This document shows, piece after piece, positions 52,739-61,600 of a DNA stretch of 64,000 bases. Origin of the DNA: Martinezella lusitana (GTDB lineage: Bacteria > Pseudomonadota > Alphaproteobacteria > Rhizobiales > Rhizobiaceae); contig NZ_JACHBG010000002.1 in NCBI RefSeq assembly GCF_014207095.1, forward strand, positions 620,001 through 684,000. Direction: 5' to 3'. A program made the translations under genes and the position numbers. The notes beneath the pieces are model-generated. The model ran no database searches, had not been told where the DNA came from, and saw only the letters and a program-made list of their open reading frames with translations. Numbering within the stretch: the stretch's first letter is position 1; every line of letters starts with the position of its first letter.

Positions 52739-53974
52739 ATGTTTGTTCTGAGGCCGTTGAGCCAGCGCTCGATCTCTCTTCTGTGGGCCGGCCAGGTGCT
52801 GGCGGCCACGGGCTCGGAATTCTACATGGTCGCGGTCGTCTGGATCGCGGCGGATTTTATCGGCAGCAACGCGGGATATGTGTCCGCACTGCAGTCCGGA
52901 GCGCTGCTGTTCGGAAGCCTCTTCGGCGGCATCCTCACGGATCGCTGGCGGCACAGCACCACGATGATCGCGACCGATCTCGTAAGGGCGGCGCTCTTGC
53001 TGATACTGTCGCTTGCCGGCCTTCTGCATCTGATGAGCCTGCCGCTTCTAATGGTGCTCGCCGGAAGCATTGCCTTGCTGACGTCGGCATTCGACCCGTC
53101 GCTGCAGGCGACTTTGCCGACCATCGCCGTCGATCCGGATGTCCGGCATGCCACCAACGGCCTCTTTGATGCCACGCGCCGCATGGCGCGCATTCTCGGG
53201 CCGAGCCTGATTGCCCTCGTGAACGGCTTTTTGCCGAAGTCGCAATTCTTTACCGTGACGGCCGCGACCTTCCTGCTTTCGGCACTGGCCGTCTGGCTGG
53301 CTGTGGCAAAGCTGCCGGCCGCACCGCGTCGGCGCGAATTTTCAGGCATGGCTGCCGTTGTGGACGGCGTTCTCGGCGGATGGCGTGTCGCGCGAGGCCA
53401 CGCCGCCATTCTCTATGGCCTGTTCACCAATCTGATGGGAAACATCGCCTGGGCCATGGGCATCCTGCTCGGGATGATCCTGCATCTGCGAGAAACCAGC
53501 GCCGATCCGCTGACGGATTACAGCTTGATGATGACGGCCTACGGCGTCGGCAACGTCACGACCAATCTCATTCTCAGCAGCATCAAGCCGCGCCGGCCCG
53601 TCGTCTGGATCATTGCGGCGAAGCTGACTTTCGGGGCAGGGGTCTTTCTGTTGCCGCTGATGCATGATCGGATGTGGCTGATGATCGTCGCCTGCTTTGC
53701 GGCCATTAACGGCCCCTTCGAAAATCTGGCCATGCTGCATCTGATGCAGACGCGCAGCGAACCGCATCGTCTCGGGCAGGTCTATCGTCTGATGATGTGC
53801 GCGATCTTTTCCGGCCTGTTTCTGGCCTATCTCATGTCACCGAGCCTGTTTGCATGGTTCGGCATCGGGCCGTCGATCATGGGAGCTGGCGCAGCGGTGT
53901 TCGTCTCCGGCCTGATCGGAATTGGCCTACTGGCATGGCGACAGACGCATTCAGCCGAAGCCAAGGCTTCCTAG
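52739..53974 (+). CDS. MFS exporter (MFS_3 type)
   Basis: A 411-aa inner-membrane protein with about 11-12 helices. The first loop has the MFS motif GGILTDRWRHSTTMIATDLVR (about residues 61-81), and the type resembles enterobactin-exporter-like MFS_3 proteins. It probably expels a small molecule. The stop codon TAG (53972-53974) lies in the CTAGAGC edge of a repeat element, so the repeat has replaced or provided the native end. Confidence 0.88.
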   Translation: MFVLRPLSQRSISLLWAGQVLAATGSEFYMVAVVWIAADFIGSNAGYVSALQSGALLFGSLFGGILTDRWRHSTTMIATDLVRAALLLILSLAGLLHLMSLPLLMVLAGSIALLTSAFDPSLQATLPTIAVDPDVRHATNGLFDATRRMARILGPSLIALVNGFLPKSQFFTVTAATFLLSALAVWLAVAKLPAAPRRREFSGMAAVVDGVLGGWRVARGHAAILYGLFTNLMGNIAWAMGILLGMILHLRETSADPLTDYSLMMTAYGVGNVTTNLILSSIKPRRPVVWIIAAKLTFGAGVFLLPLMHDRMWLMIVACFAAINGPFENLAMLHLMQTRSEPHRLGQVYRLMMCAIFSGLFLAYLMSPSLFAWFGIGPSIMGAGAAVFVSGLIGIGLLAWRQTHSAEAKAS

Positions 53975-54076
53975 AGCCTTTCCGCTTTTCTTCGAATCGC
54001 GAAGATTCTCCGTCTTTTCACTGCTACGCAATTCAGGGCGGAAAACGCTACGCACACTTCCTCGAATTGCTCCAGG
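53971..54076. repeat. Palindromic intergenic repeat between MFS and prs genes
   Basis: It begins CTAGAGCCTTTCCGC and ends GAATTGCTCCAG, with inner palindrome CTTCGAATCGCGAAG (53990-54004) and further inverted GGCGGAAAA/TTTTC.CC pieces. Its first bases contain the stop codon of the MFS gene. It ends 14 bases before the prs stop. It has the edge motif of copies A and B but a different core. Confidence 0.55.
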
Positions 54077-54089
54077 GCGCTATCCGACG

Positions 54090-55022
54090 TCAGTCGAACA
54101 GGCTGGAAACTGACTCTTCCTGGCTGGTGCGGTTAATGGCTTCGCCGATGAGAGTTGCTGTGCTTATGACGCGGATGTTTGGGGCCGATTGCACGGCCGT
54201 CGTCGGCTGAATGGAATCGGTGATGACCAGTTCCTTCAGCTGCGAATTTGTCACGCGTGTCACAGCGCCACCGGAGAGAACGCCATGTGTGATATAGGCG
54301 GTAACACTTGCCGCGCCTCGTGCAAGCAGGGCATCGGCCGCATTGCAGAGCGTGCCGCCGGAATCGACGATATCGTCGATGAGAATGCAATCCTTGCCGG
54401 TGACTTCGCCGATGATGTTCATCACTTCGGATTCACCCGGGCGATCACGGCGCTTGTCCACGATCGCCAGCAGACAGTCGAGGCGTTTGGCAAGCGCGCG
54501 GGCGCGGACAACACCGCCGACGTCAGGCGAGACGACCATGACGTTGCCGATATCGTAGTTTGCCTTGATATCGCGCGTCAGGATCGGCAGAGCGTAGAGA
54601 TTGTCCGTGGGGATGTCGAAGAAGCCCTGGATCTGGCCTGCATGCAGGTCGAGCGTGAGAACGCGATCGGCTCCTGCCTCGGTGATCAGATTGGCCACCA
54701 GCTTGGCCGAGATCGGCGTGCGCCCGGAGGCGCGACGATCCTGACGGGCATAGCCGAAATAGGGAAGAACCGCCGTGATGCGCCGCGCCGAGGAGCGCCG
54801 CATCGCATCGATCATGATCAACAGTTCCATGAGATGGTCGTTGGCCGGGAACGAAGTCGGCTGGACGACGAATACGTCCTCGCCGCGCACGTTCTCCTGG
54901 ATCTCGACGAAGATTTCCTGGTCCGCAAAGCGCCTGACACTAGCCTTGCCCAAAGGAACGTTAAGATAATTGCAGATCGCTTCGGCTAGATGCCGGTTCG
55001 AATTGCCTGCGAAAACCTTCAT
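54090..55022 (-). CDS. prs: Ribose-phosphate pyrophosphokinase
   Basis: A 310-aa enzyme forming PRPP from ribose 5-phosphate and ATP, needed for nucleotides, histidine and tryptophan. Visible: [20 protein letters not shown] (start), [30 protein letters not shown] (about residues 95-104) and the PRPP loop [12 protein letters not shown] (about 212-223). ACAATG context gives the start at 55022. It gives PRPP to apt and other enzymes. Confidence 0.97.
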   Translation of the reverse strand: MKVFAGNSNRHLAEAICNYLNVPLGKASVRRFADQEIFVEIQENVRGEDVFVVQPTSFPANDHLMELLIMIDAMRRSSARRITAVLPYFGYARQDRRASGRTPISAKLVANLITEAGADRVLTLDLHAGQIQGFFDIPTDNLYALPILTRDIKANYDIGNVMVVSPDVGGVVRARALAKRLDCLLAIVDKRRDRPGESEVMNIIGEVTGKDCILIDDIVDSGGTLCNAADALLARGAASVTAYITHGVLSGGAVTRVTNSQLKELVITDSIQPTTAVQSAPNIRVISTATLIGEAINRTSQEESVSSLFD

Positions 55023-55127
55023 TGTGGTCCGCCTGTTACCAACCTGATAGCCGCGCTTTTAATCACCTCGCTCTCGAATGCAAGGGGTAGAGGCGCGTTA
55101 CCTTTCATATTTCTGAAAAGCTTGTGA

Positions 55128-55997
55128 CTATCCACCGCTGGAATTACGCCAGGAGTTGAAATCTGCCATGGTTTTGGTGGCAATTTTCTGCATGACCGCT
55201 GGAGGGACCGCCGTCCACGGATCGCCGCGCTTCAACGGAGCGCTTTCGGCTCCCTGGATTCTGTGGACGCGGTTGCCGGCACCATCCAGTACGTCCCACA
55301 CATAGGTCACGGAGATCTGCGGTCCGTCCTCGAAGGCTGAGAGGTAGCCCTTCAGGATGTAGCTTGCGCTGGCGTCGCTGGAACTCTTGATCGTCAAGCC
55401 GAGCGAACGGGCATCGGCACCGAGCTGACGCGAAAGCGGCGTGACAGCCTGAACGGGCGCGCCGATGATCGGCAGAAAGCGGATGCTGCTGCCGCCTGTG
55501 GCCGCTGCGGCCGGCGGCAGCGATGCCTGTTGCTGGTCCGGCTGCTGATCGTCAGCTGCTTGCTGCTGTTGCGGCGGCGGGTCTTCCGAAAGGCGGCGGT
55601 CCGCCTCGCGCTGCTCGTCACTCTCGGAAATTTGATTGTCGTTGGCCTGGGGGATCGACGCTGTGCGAGCACCGTCCAAGGGGCGGGAGGCATAGGGGTT
55701 GGTGCCGCTCGAGCGCAGCGCCGACGCTTGTTCGTCGAGCGAGCCGCTGCCGCCGTTGCTTTGGGGCTGATAGGCCTGCTGGGAAGTCTGCTGCTGATAA
55801 CCGAAGCTATCCTGCGAGTTCTGATAGCTCCGACGGGGCTGTGGCGCTGCGGCCAGGCGCTCGACATCGCGCTGCGTGACGGGGCTGGAGCCGGCATAAC
55901 CAATGGCCTCGGGCGGCGTCAAAGCGTCCGTGGTGTTGCAGGCAGAGAGCGCGAGGCAAAAGCCGGCGACAGTCAATGTTATCCTGACCAGTCCCAT
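55128..55997 (-). CDS. Lipoprotein with Gln/Pro-rich linker, unknown function
   Basis: A 289-aa protein. Residues 1-19 form a lipoprotein signal with lipobox LSAC (Cys at about 20), so Lgt, encoded a few genes upstream, should lipidate it. Residues about 45-170 are low complexity, with QQQQ and Pro/Ser runs. A folded part occupies about 175-285 (SIRFLPIIGAPVQAVTPLS, ASYILKGYLSAFEDGPQI, WDVLDGAGNRVHRI). I cannot assign a family with confidence. It is the fifth gene of the lgt-midA-pgeF-M24 line on the minus strand. Confidence 0.75.
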   Translation of the reverse strand: MGLVRITLTVAGFCLALSACNTTDALTPPEAIGYAGSSPVTQRDVERLAAAPQPRRSYQNSQDSFGYQQQTSQQAYQPQSNGGSGSLDEQASALRSSGTNPYASRPLDGARTASIPQANDNQISESDEQREADRRLSEDPPPQQQQAADDQQPDQQQASLPPAAAATGGSSIRFLPIIGAPVQAVTPLSRQLGADARSLGLTIKSSSDASASYILKGYLSAFEDGPQISVTYVWDVLDGAGNRVHRIQGAESAPLKRGDPWTAVPPAVMQKIATKTMADFNSWRNSSGG

Positions 55998-56052
55998 TGG
56001 CGCGATCCTTCCTCTTTCCGGTCGTCCCGTTCAGGATCGCTACATTACGCCG

Positions 56053-57204
56053 CTAACGGTTAAGAAATTCGAGAGGGTGCCGCGAGAGGGCTTTCGGAGC
56101 CTGGGATGTGGTCAGATAGGTCTGTCCGAGCGTCATGGCGGTGCCGCTGTCGGAGTCCATGATGATCATGTGCACGAAGAGCGACATATTCTCCGCGATC
56201 TCCTGCGGATTGCCCATGTGGAACATCTCATGCTCCATCCACGAGGGCGAGAAGCGGGCGCCGAGCGAATAGCCGCAGGCGTTCAGCCGGTGACGGGCGA
56301 GGCCACGCCCATCCATGATCCTGGCATGCATGTCGAAAACGTCGCCGAACGTGTGGCCGGGTGTCAGGATCGTTTCGATCGCCTGCAGCGTTTCCAGGCA
56401 GGCGCTGTAGAGTTCGCGATGTCGATGACTGGGATTGCCGATGACGACGGTGCGCATCATCGCGGCGTGATAATGGGCATTGACGCCGGCCCATTCGAGC
56501 GTGAGCTGGTCGTCGGCATCGAGCTTGCGGCGTCCTGCCTTGTAGCGGCAGAGCAGTGCGTCCTGGCCCGAGCCGATGATGAATTCGTTGGCGGGATAGT
56601 CTCCGCCGCCGGACAAGACGGCGCCCTGCATGGCGGCCAGAATATCGGCTTCGTCCGCCCCCGGCTTGATCAGCGACAGGGCTGCGTCGAGCGCATCATC
56701 CGCAAGTGCCGCTGCCCGTTCCACATAGGCGATCTCTGCCGGGCTCTTTGTCAAACGGAGGCGACTGATAATATAAGAGGCATCGATAATCTGGCCAAAG
56801 CTGGACAGCTGATGATCGAGCAGTCGGGCGATGCGGCCCGTCATGCCGTGGGTGTCGTATTCGACGCCGATGCGTGCGCCGAGAAGATCGAGTTCGACGA
56901 GCAATTCCTTGAGTTCGAGCGTCGGATCGACATTGGGGCGATCGACCCAGACGCGGATATCCTTGATGACCGAAGTGAGCTGCGCCTGGCGAAGATCGGC
57001 AGAGCGCGTCAAAAGCGTCATCGAGCCATCCGCCTTGACCACCAGCGTCTGGAAGAAGCAGAAGCCGAACGTGTCGTAGCCGGTCAGCCAGTACATGCTC
57101 TCCTGCGCGAACAGCAGCATGGCATCGAGCTTTTCTTCCTGCATTCTGGCAAGCAGCCGCGCGAGGCGGGCATCGAATTCGCTGCGTTCGAAATGCAGGG
57201 CCAT
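56053..57204 (-). CDS. M24-fold (creatinase/Xaa-Pro peptidase-like) protein without metal ligands
   Basis: A 383-aa pita-bread-fold protein: creatinase N-domain (about residues 1-140) and M24 catalytic domain (about 150-370). The usual five metal ligands are missing. The stretch LEWAGVNAHYHAAMMRTV reads Glu and Ala where two Asp are expected; CGYSLGARFSPSW has no ligand His; ENMSLFVHM and GTAMTLGQTY lack the two Glu. This pattern is closer to metal-free creatinase and ectoine hydrolase DoeA than to prolidases. It begins one base after the pgeF stop, coupled to it. Confidence 0.85.
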   Translation of the reverse strand: MALHFERSEFDARLARLLARMQEEKLDAMLLFAQESMYWLTGYDTFGFCFFQTLVVKADGSMTLLTRSADLRQAQLTSVIKDIRVWVDRPNVDPTLELKELLVELDLLGARIGVEYDTHGMTGRIARLLDHQLSSFGQIIDASYIISRLRLTKSPAEIAYVERAAALADDALDAALSLIKPGADEADILAAMQGAVLSGGGDYPANEFIIGSGQDALLCRYKAGRRKLDADDQLTLEWAGVNAHYHAAMMRTVVIGNPSHRHRELYSACLETLQAIETILTPGHTFGDVFDMHARIMDGRGLARHRLNACGYSLGARFSPSWMEHEMFHMGNPQEIAENMSLFVHMIIMDSDSGTAMTLGQTYLTTSQAPKALSRHPLEFLNR

Positions 57205-57205
57205 G

Positions 57206-57988
57206 TCAACTTGTCTCCGCGATGGCGATTGCTGAGATCTGCCGGCCGTAATCCGGCTCCTTCGCATGCGTCGTGCGGCGATAGGAGAAGAAGCGGTCGG
57301 CGTCCGGATAGGTGCAGAGGTTCAGGCTTTCGGCTGTCACGCCCGCCTTGCGCAGGCGATCGACGGTCAGTGCTGGCAGATTGAACATCGCATGGCCGGC
57401 TCGTTCGGACGGTACGAAATATTTGCCATAGCCGGCATCGTAGGCGAGGAAACGATCTACGAATTCGGGGCCGACTTCGTAGCTTGCCTGGCTGATGGAG
57501 GGGCCAAGGCAGGCGATGATCGCCTCGCGGCGGGCGCCGAGCGCCACCATCGCATCGATGGTGTTTTCCAGTACGCCGGTCAGCGCGCCTTTCCAGCCGG
57601 CATGAGCCGCGCCGATGACGCGATTTTCCGGATCGGCGAAAAGGATGGGACCGCAATCGGCCGCTAATACGCCGAGCGCGATGCCGGGCGTGGCCGTGAC
57701 CATCGCATCGGCTTCCGGGCGGTTTCCATCGTAATTCACGTCGACCGTCATGACATCAGGCGAATGAACCTGATGGACAGTGGCCAGCTTCTTCACCGGG
57801 AGGCCAAACCAACCGGCGACGCGACGGCGGTTCTCCTGCACATGTTCGCGATCGTCCTTCGAGCCAAGCCCGACGTTCAATCCGCGATAAATGCCTTCCG
57901 AAACACCGCCTGCACGGGTGAAATAGCCATGGCGAATGCCGGCAGCCTCGGCGGCGCTCAGCAGCGTGCTTGCAATTGGTGTCGGCAA
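57206..57988 (-). CDS. pgeF: Peptidoglycan editing factor, laccase-domain protein
   Basis: A 260-aa protein. The three metal-site motifs are HQVHS (about residues 72-76), DCGP (about 110-113) and HAGWKG (about 127-132). This family removes mis-incorporated L-serine from muropeptides (PgeF). It was earlier called multicopper polyphenol oxidase. I choose TTG 57988, which has AAGGAA nine bases upstream; ATG 58039 (277 aa) is possible but lacks one. It lies between midA and the M24-fold gene. Confidence 0.9.
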   Translation of the reverse strand: MPTPIASTLLSAAEAAGIRHGYFTRAGGVSEGIYRGLNVGLGSKDDREHVQENRRRVAGWFGLPVKKLATVHQVHSPDVMTVDVNYDGNRPEADAMVTATPGIALGVLAADCGPILFADPENRVIGAAHAGWKGALTGVLENTIDAMVALGARREAIIACLGPSISQASYEVGPEFVDRFLAYDAGYGKYFVPSERAGHAMFNLPALTVDRLRKAGVTAESLNLCTYPDADRFFSYRRTTHAKEPDYGRQISAIAIAETS

Positions 57989-58121
57989 CTGGAGCGTTCC
58001 TTGAGTTCTGGTTTGCCTGTCGTGCGATGAACAACGCATCTGCGGCGAAGCAGTTCGATTTGACCGGGATGTTGGCCCAGCGCAGCGCTGACTGTCAATC
58101 CGCAGGATCGACAGTCACTAT

Positions 58122-59219
58122 TCAACTGACGGGACGAAAGGGCAGGAGATCGATCGGCGGGCTAGAAACCGCGAGAGCCTTGAAGAGCTCGCCCATCTTG
58201 CCTTCGCCGGCTGCGGCCAGCCTTTCCACGGCGTTCTGGATGCTCTCCTGGGTGGTCGCGTCCTGGTCGCGGCCAAGTGCTGCCGCCCGTTCCAGCAGGC
58301 CGAGCCCGACGAGGAAATCGCCTTGATGACAGCATCCGTTGATGTGCATGCCGGAGGCGAGCGCGGTTTGAGCTAGATCCTGAAAATCGACGTGGCTGGT
58401 GAGGTCTGCTTCGCCCGGATGCTCAAGCGGCGGGTCGTATTCGTGCATGCGCACGGCTTGCAGCGTGTCGCCAAAACCGGTGGTCATGTGCCCGTAATCG
58501 ATGGCCAGCGCCGTGCCGCCATGGACTGCGAGCCTGTCGCAGATCGTTGTCATCACGGCCTGGCGGGCAGGGGCAATTTCAAAGATAGTACCTATCGGCG
58601 GCAGGCTGCCGTCGGGAAGAAGCGCCGGATCGAGCGTTGCGACGCCTGTCGTGAAGGTCAGCTCATCATTGATGTCGAGCCCGACCGCGCGCTCGCGAAA
58701 GCCGCTTTGCGTGCGCACGAACTGGCGGATGGGGATGGCATCGAAGAGTTCATTGGCCGCAAGCAGGGTAAAACCGGCAGGCACCTCGCCGAAGTCCATA
58801 TGCCACGTGACCTTCGTGCCATGCGCCTCCAGCGTTTGTCTTTGAAAGCCCTGCAACCTTTCGCTGGTCTCGACCAGATGCACCGTCATGGCGTCATAGA
58901 GCTGCGGCGCGAGCTTACCGATGACGCGCAGCATATCGGCCATCATCGTGCCTCTGCCGGGACCGATCTCGACGAGCCGCACGTCCACCGGCGTCCCATG
59001 GCGTTGCCACGCATGTACCATGAAGACGCCGATCATTTCGCCGAAAAGTTGGCTGACTTCGGGCGCGGTGACGAAGTCGCCGGAGTGGCCGAAGGGTTCA
59101 CGCGTCTTGTAGTAACCGTGCACCGGATCGGCGAGACACAGCGAAAAATAATCGGTGATGCTCAATGGCCCGTTGGTGCGGATGATGGCTTTGATTTTTT
59201 CCCCGAGCGCCGTCGTCAT
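58122..59219 (-). CDS. SAM-dependent methyltransferase, MidA/NDUFAF7 family
   Basis: A 365-aa protein. VEIGPGRGTMMADMLR (about residues 83-98) is the SAM-binding glycine loop, and N-terminal SITDYFSLCLADPVHGYYKT is the MidA mark. In mitochondria NDUFAF7 dimethylates an arginine of the complex I subunit NDUFS2; the bacterial role is probably similar. The gene lies between lgt and pgeF in the same order as in other rhizobia. Confidence 0.9.
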   Translation of the reverse strand: MTTALGEKIKAIIRTNGPLSITDYFSLCLADPVHGYYKTREPFGHSGDFVTAPEVSQLFGEMIGVFMVHAWQRHGTPVDVRLVEIGPGRGTMMADMLRVIGKLAPQLYDAMTVHLVETSERLQGFQRQTLEAHGTKVTWHMDFGEVPAGFTLLAANELFDAIPIRQFVRTQSGFRERAVGLDINDELTFTTGVATLDPALLPDGSLPPIGTIFEIAPARQAVMTTICDRLAVHGGTALAIDYGHMTTGFGDTLQAVRMHEYDPPLEHPGEADLTSHVDFQDLAQTALASGMHINGCCHQGDFLVGLGLLERAAALGRDQDATTQESIQNAVERLAAAGEGKMGELFKALAVSSPPIDLLPFRPVS

Positions 59220-59299
59220 TCTTTGCTTTCGCTAATGCGTGACCCGCAACAAGCTGGGAGCGTCTTTCGACGGAGGCCACGCGACATTAAACCCTCAAC

Positions 59300-60187
59300 T
59301 CAAGCCGCTTGCCTGGTCGCTGCTCGACCGGCGCGAATAACTGCCCACAGGCCGATGGCAACCATCGGAAGCGACAGCACCATGCCCATCGTCAGCCAGT
59401 TCGTCTCAAGCAGATAGCCGAGCTGCCGGTCAGGTTGACGGAAGAATTCGACAAAAATACGCGAGAATGCGTAGCCGATAATGAAAATACCGCTGACTGT
59501 CCCCGGCTTTTTCAGCGCGAGTGCCCAGCGGCAGAGCGCGAACAGAATGAGGAAGAGCAAAATGCCTTCTATGCCGGCTTCGTAAAGCTGGCTTGGGTGG
59601 CGCGGGTCGGGGCCGGCGGGGCAGATTCCGTTGTTGGCATCGACCAGATGCTGGCTGCAGAATACCATCGCCCAGGGAACATCGGTGACGCGGCCCCAAA
59701 GCTCGCCATTGACGAAATTGGCGATGCGGCCAAAGAAGAGGCCGATCGGCGCTACGGCGGCAACGATGTCGAACATGCTCCAGACCGGAATCTTATTGCG
59801 TCTGGCGAACAAAAACATGGCGATGGTCGTGCCGGTTAATCCGCCATGGAAGGACATGCCGCCCTTGTTGATCTGTATGGCCCGTATCGGATCGTTCAAA
59901 ACCGGCCCGAGATCGTAAAACAAGATGTAGCCGATGCGTCCACCCAGGACGATGCCGATGGCAGCCCAAAGGATGAAGTCATCCAGATGCTGGCGGGTCA
60001 TCGGAGCGGTATCGTTCAGCCAGAGCTTGCCGTTGTCGATCAGCCGCCTCGCGTAGAGCCAGCCGAGCAGAATGCCCGCCACATAGGCTAGCCCATACCA
60101 ATGAACCGGGACCGGCCCAAGCCAAATGGCAACCGGATCGAGGTCCGGAAATGGGAGGATGGCGGCAAGATTGGCGGATGTCAGCAA
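59300..60187 (-). CDS. lgt: Prolipoprotein diacylglyceryl transferase
   Basis: A 295-aa inner-membrane enzyme with about seven helices. It attaches diacylglycerol to the lipobox Cys. The family marks are HWYGLAYVAGILLGW (N-terminal), RLGG, the Lgt signature GRIANFVNGELWG (about residues 150-162), and RHPSQLYEA (about 197-205). First gene of the minus-strand line lgt, midA, pgeF, M24, lipoprotein, prs. It is divergent from ubiK; the 262 bases between hold both promoters and a 17-bp palindrome at 60392-60408. Confidence 0.96.
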   Translation of the reverse strand: MLTSANLAAILPFPDLDPVAIWLGPVPVHWYGLAYVAGILLGWLYARRLIDNGKLWLNDTAPMTRQHLDDFILWAAIGIVLGGRIGYILFYDLGPVLNDPIRAIQINKGGMSFHGGLTGTTIAMFLFARRNKIPVWSMFDIVAAVAPIGLFFGRIANFVNGELWGRVTDVPWAMVFCSQHLVDANNGICPAGPDPRHPSQLYEAGIEGILLFLILFALCRWALALKKPGTVSGIFIIGYAFSRIFVEFFRQPDRQLGYLLETNWLTMGMVLSLPMVAIGLWAVIRAGRAATRQAA

Positions 60188-60391
60188 GATCGTCAGGCCC
60201 GTTATCGCATGATTCCCGAAGGCACCCTGCCATTTCGGAGCAGGACCATGCTATATCCAAATGTGCGCGGAACATGGCGTCCGCTATCGAAACGGTCAAG
60301 TCGATTGTTATTGAGGCCGTATGGGCCGGGCCTGTTGTCCCGTCCTATCTCAATTTACTTGCATCGGCTTTCCGGAAATCCTACCTCAGCA

Positions 60392-60408
60392 CTATCTGGC
60401 CCAGATAG
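60392..60408. repeat. 17-bp palindrome before ubiK
   Basis: CTATCTGG and CCAGATAG arms around a central C, 42 bases before the ubiK start codon. Operator-like, but no regulator is encoded nearby. Confidence 0.4.
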
Positions 60409-60449
60409 ATGCCTGACCGTTGAGGGCCGACGGCCGCAAGGAGATTGCT

Positions 60450-60710
60450 ATGAGCACTGGACCGAACCGTATCATGGATGAATTCGCCAAGCTGATGACC
60501 GATGCCGCCGGTGCGGCCCAGGGCGTGCGCCGCGAAATCGAAACGGCTTTCAATGCCCAGGCCGAACGCTGGCTAAACAGCATGGATATCGTCAAGCGCG
60601 AGGAGTTCGAGGCCGTTCGCGAGATGGCCATCAAGGCGCGCGACGAAAACGAAGCACTGCTCGCGAGAATCGAAGCGCTGGAAGCAAAGCTGGCGTCCAA
60701 GGGCGAGTAA
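60450..60710 (+). CDS. ubiK: Ubiquinone biosynthesis accessory factor (BMFP coiled-coil)
   Basis: An 86-aa protein of the UbiK/YqiC family. N-terminal MDEFAKLMTDAAGAAQGVRR is amphipathic and can bind membrane. The C-terminal part (VKREEFEAVREMAIKARDEN, then EALLARIEALEAKL) forms the trimeric coiled coil. It aids Ubi enzymes in making ubiquinone, the substrate of the bc1 complex encoded earlier in the window. AAGGAG lies seven bases before ATG 60450. Confidence 0.92.
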   Translation: MSTGPNRIMDEFAKLMTDAAGAAQGVRREIETAFNAQAERWLNSMDIVKREEFEAVREMAIKARDENEALLARIEALEAKLASKGE

Positions 60711-60734
60711 ACACGCATTCCGCTATTAACGATC

Positions 60735-60764
60735 TGCGCGGCACACGTTTGTCGCGCATTTTTT
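60735..60764 (+). terminator. Terminator of ubiK
   Basis: TGCGCG pairs with CGCGCA over a 12-base loop, followed by TTTTTT, 24 bases after the ubiK stop. Confidence 0.75.
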
Positions 60765-61098
60765 ATGAAAATCCTATTTGTTTTTCCACCTGTGGACATC
60801 GGCAAAAAAGCCAATCGCCAGAGTCGGTTATGACTCCCTTCTGAATAGGTGTCCGAAGAGCTGTCCACAGCGCCTTTTCCAAAAACGAAGCTCAGGGGCT
60901 GGCAGGCCGGGCATGCCGCTATACACTGATTTTAAATGATGATTCGAAACGGACTTGGTAAGCTCCGGGCAGGGTGGACGCGTTAGTCTGGCAGCCGTTC
61001 AACATCATCCCGAGGATGTTTCCGGAGTAAAACTGTTTGCGTTCTCTCAGTGTTGAACCACGTGAAAACTGCATTCGTTCCGGTCAAGAAGGTGCTGC
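60765..61098. other. Non-coding gap between ubiK terminator and YbjN gene
   Basis: 334 bases without a gene that I can support. CTGTGGACA at 60790-60798 is mirrored by TGTCCACAG at 60862-60870. These resemble DnaA-box-like TGTGGA cores but do not match TTATCCACA well. The right part should hold the promoter of the YbjN-like gene. Confidence 0.4.
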
Positions 61099-61599
61099 AT
61101 GAGCCTGATGGAAGTGGAAGTCGAACGACAATCGAATCCGGTTGACATGATCGAGTTTGTGGCCGCCAACAACGACTGGTCGTTCGAGCGGTCCGGCGAA
61201 GACGAAATCGCCATGACCGTCGAAGGGAAATGGACAGATTATCATGTCTCTTTCTCGTGGATGGAAGAATTCGAGGCGCTGCATATCGCCTGCGCCTTCG
61301 ACGTGAAGGTTCCCGAGCCGCGCGTCAACGAGGTGATCAAGCTGCTGTCCTGCATCAACGGACAGGTGCTGATGGGTCACTTCGATCTGTGGCGGCAGGA
61401 AGACATCGTGATCTTCCGCCAGTCCCTGCTGCTTTCGGGCGGTGCGGAGCCTACCAATCGGCAGGTGGAAGTGCTGCTTTCCAATGCGCTTGACACGTGC
61501 GAGGCGTATTATCAGGCTTTCCAGTTCGTTGTATGGTCGGGCCTTGATGCCAACCGCGCCATGGAAGCCGTGCTTTTCGAAACTGTAGGCGAAGCGTGA
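61099..61599 (+). CDS. YbjN-domain protein
   Basis: A 166-aa soluble protein. The YbjN fold, related to type III secretion chaperones, spans about residues 15-140 (VEFVAAN pattern, DYHVSFSWMEEFEALHIAC, VNEVIKLLSCINGQVLMGHF). YbjN proteins affect motility and stress traits in enterobacteria, but the mechanism is not settled. AAGAAGG precedes ATG 61099. It ends one base before proC, so the two are co-translated. Confidence 0.88.
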   Translation: MSLMEVEVERQSNPVDMIEFVAANNDWSFERSGEDEIAMTVEGKWTDYHVSFSWMEEFEALHIACAFDVKVPEPRVNEVIKLLSCINGQVLMGHFDLWRQEDIVIFRQSLLLSGGAEPTNRQVEVLLSNALDTCEAYYQAFQFVVWSGLDANRAMEAVLFETVGEA

Positions 61600-61600
61600 T

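Noticed and set aside
55903..57384. 493-codon plus-strand frame over the M24-fold gene
   Set aside because: Antisense shadow; the minus-strand protein has clear fold motifs.
60790..60870. DnaA-box-like pair suggesting an origin
   Set aside because: Only two imperfect cores, no AT-rich unwinding region, and no replication gene nearby.
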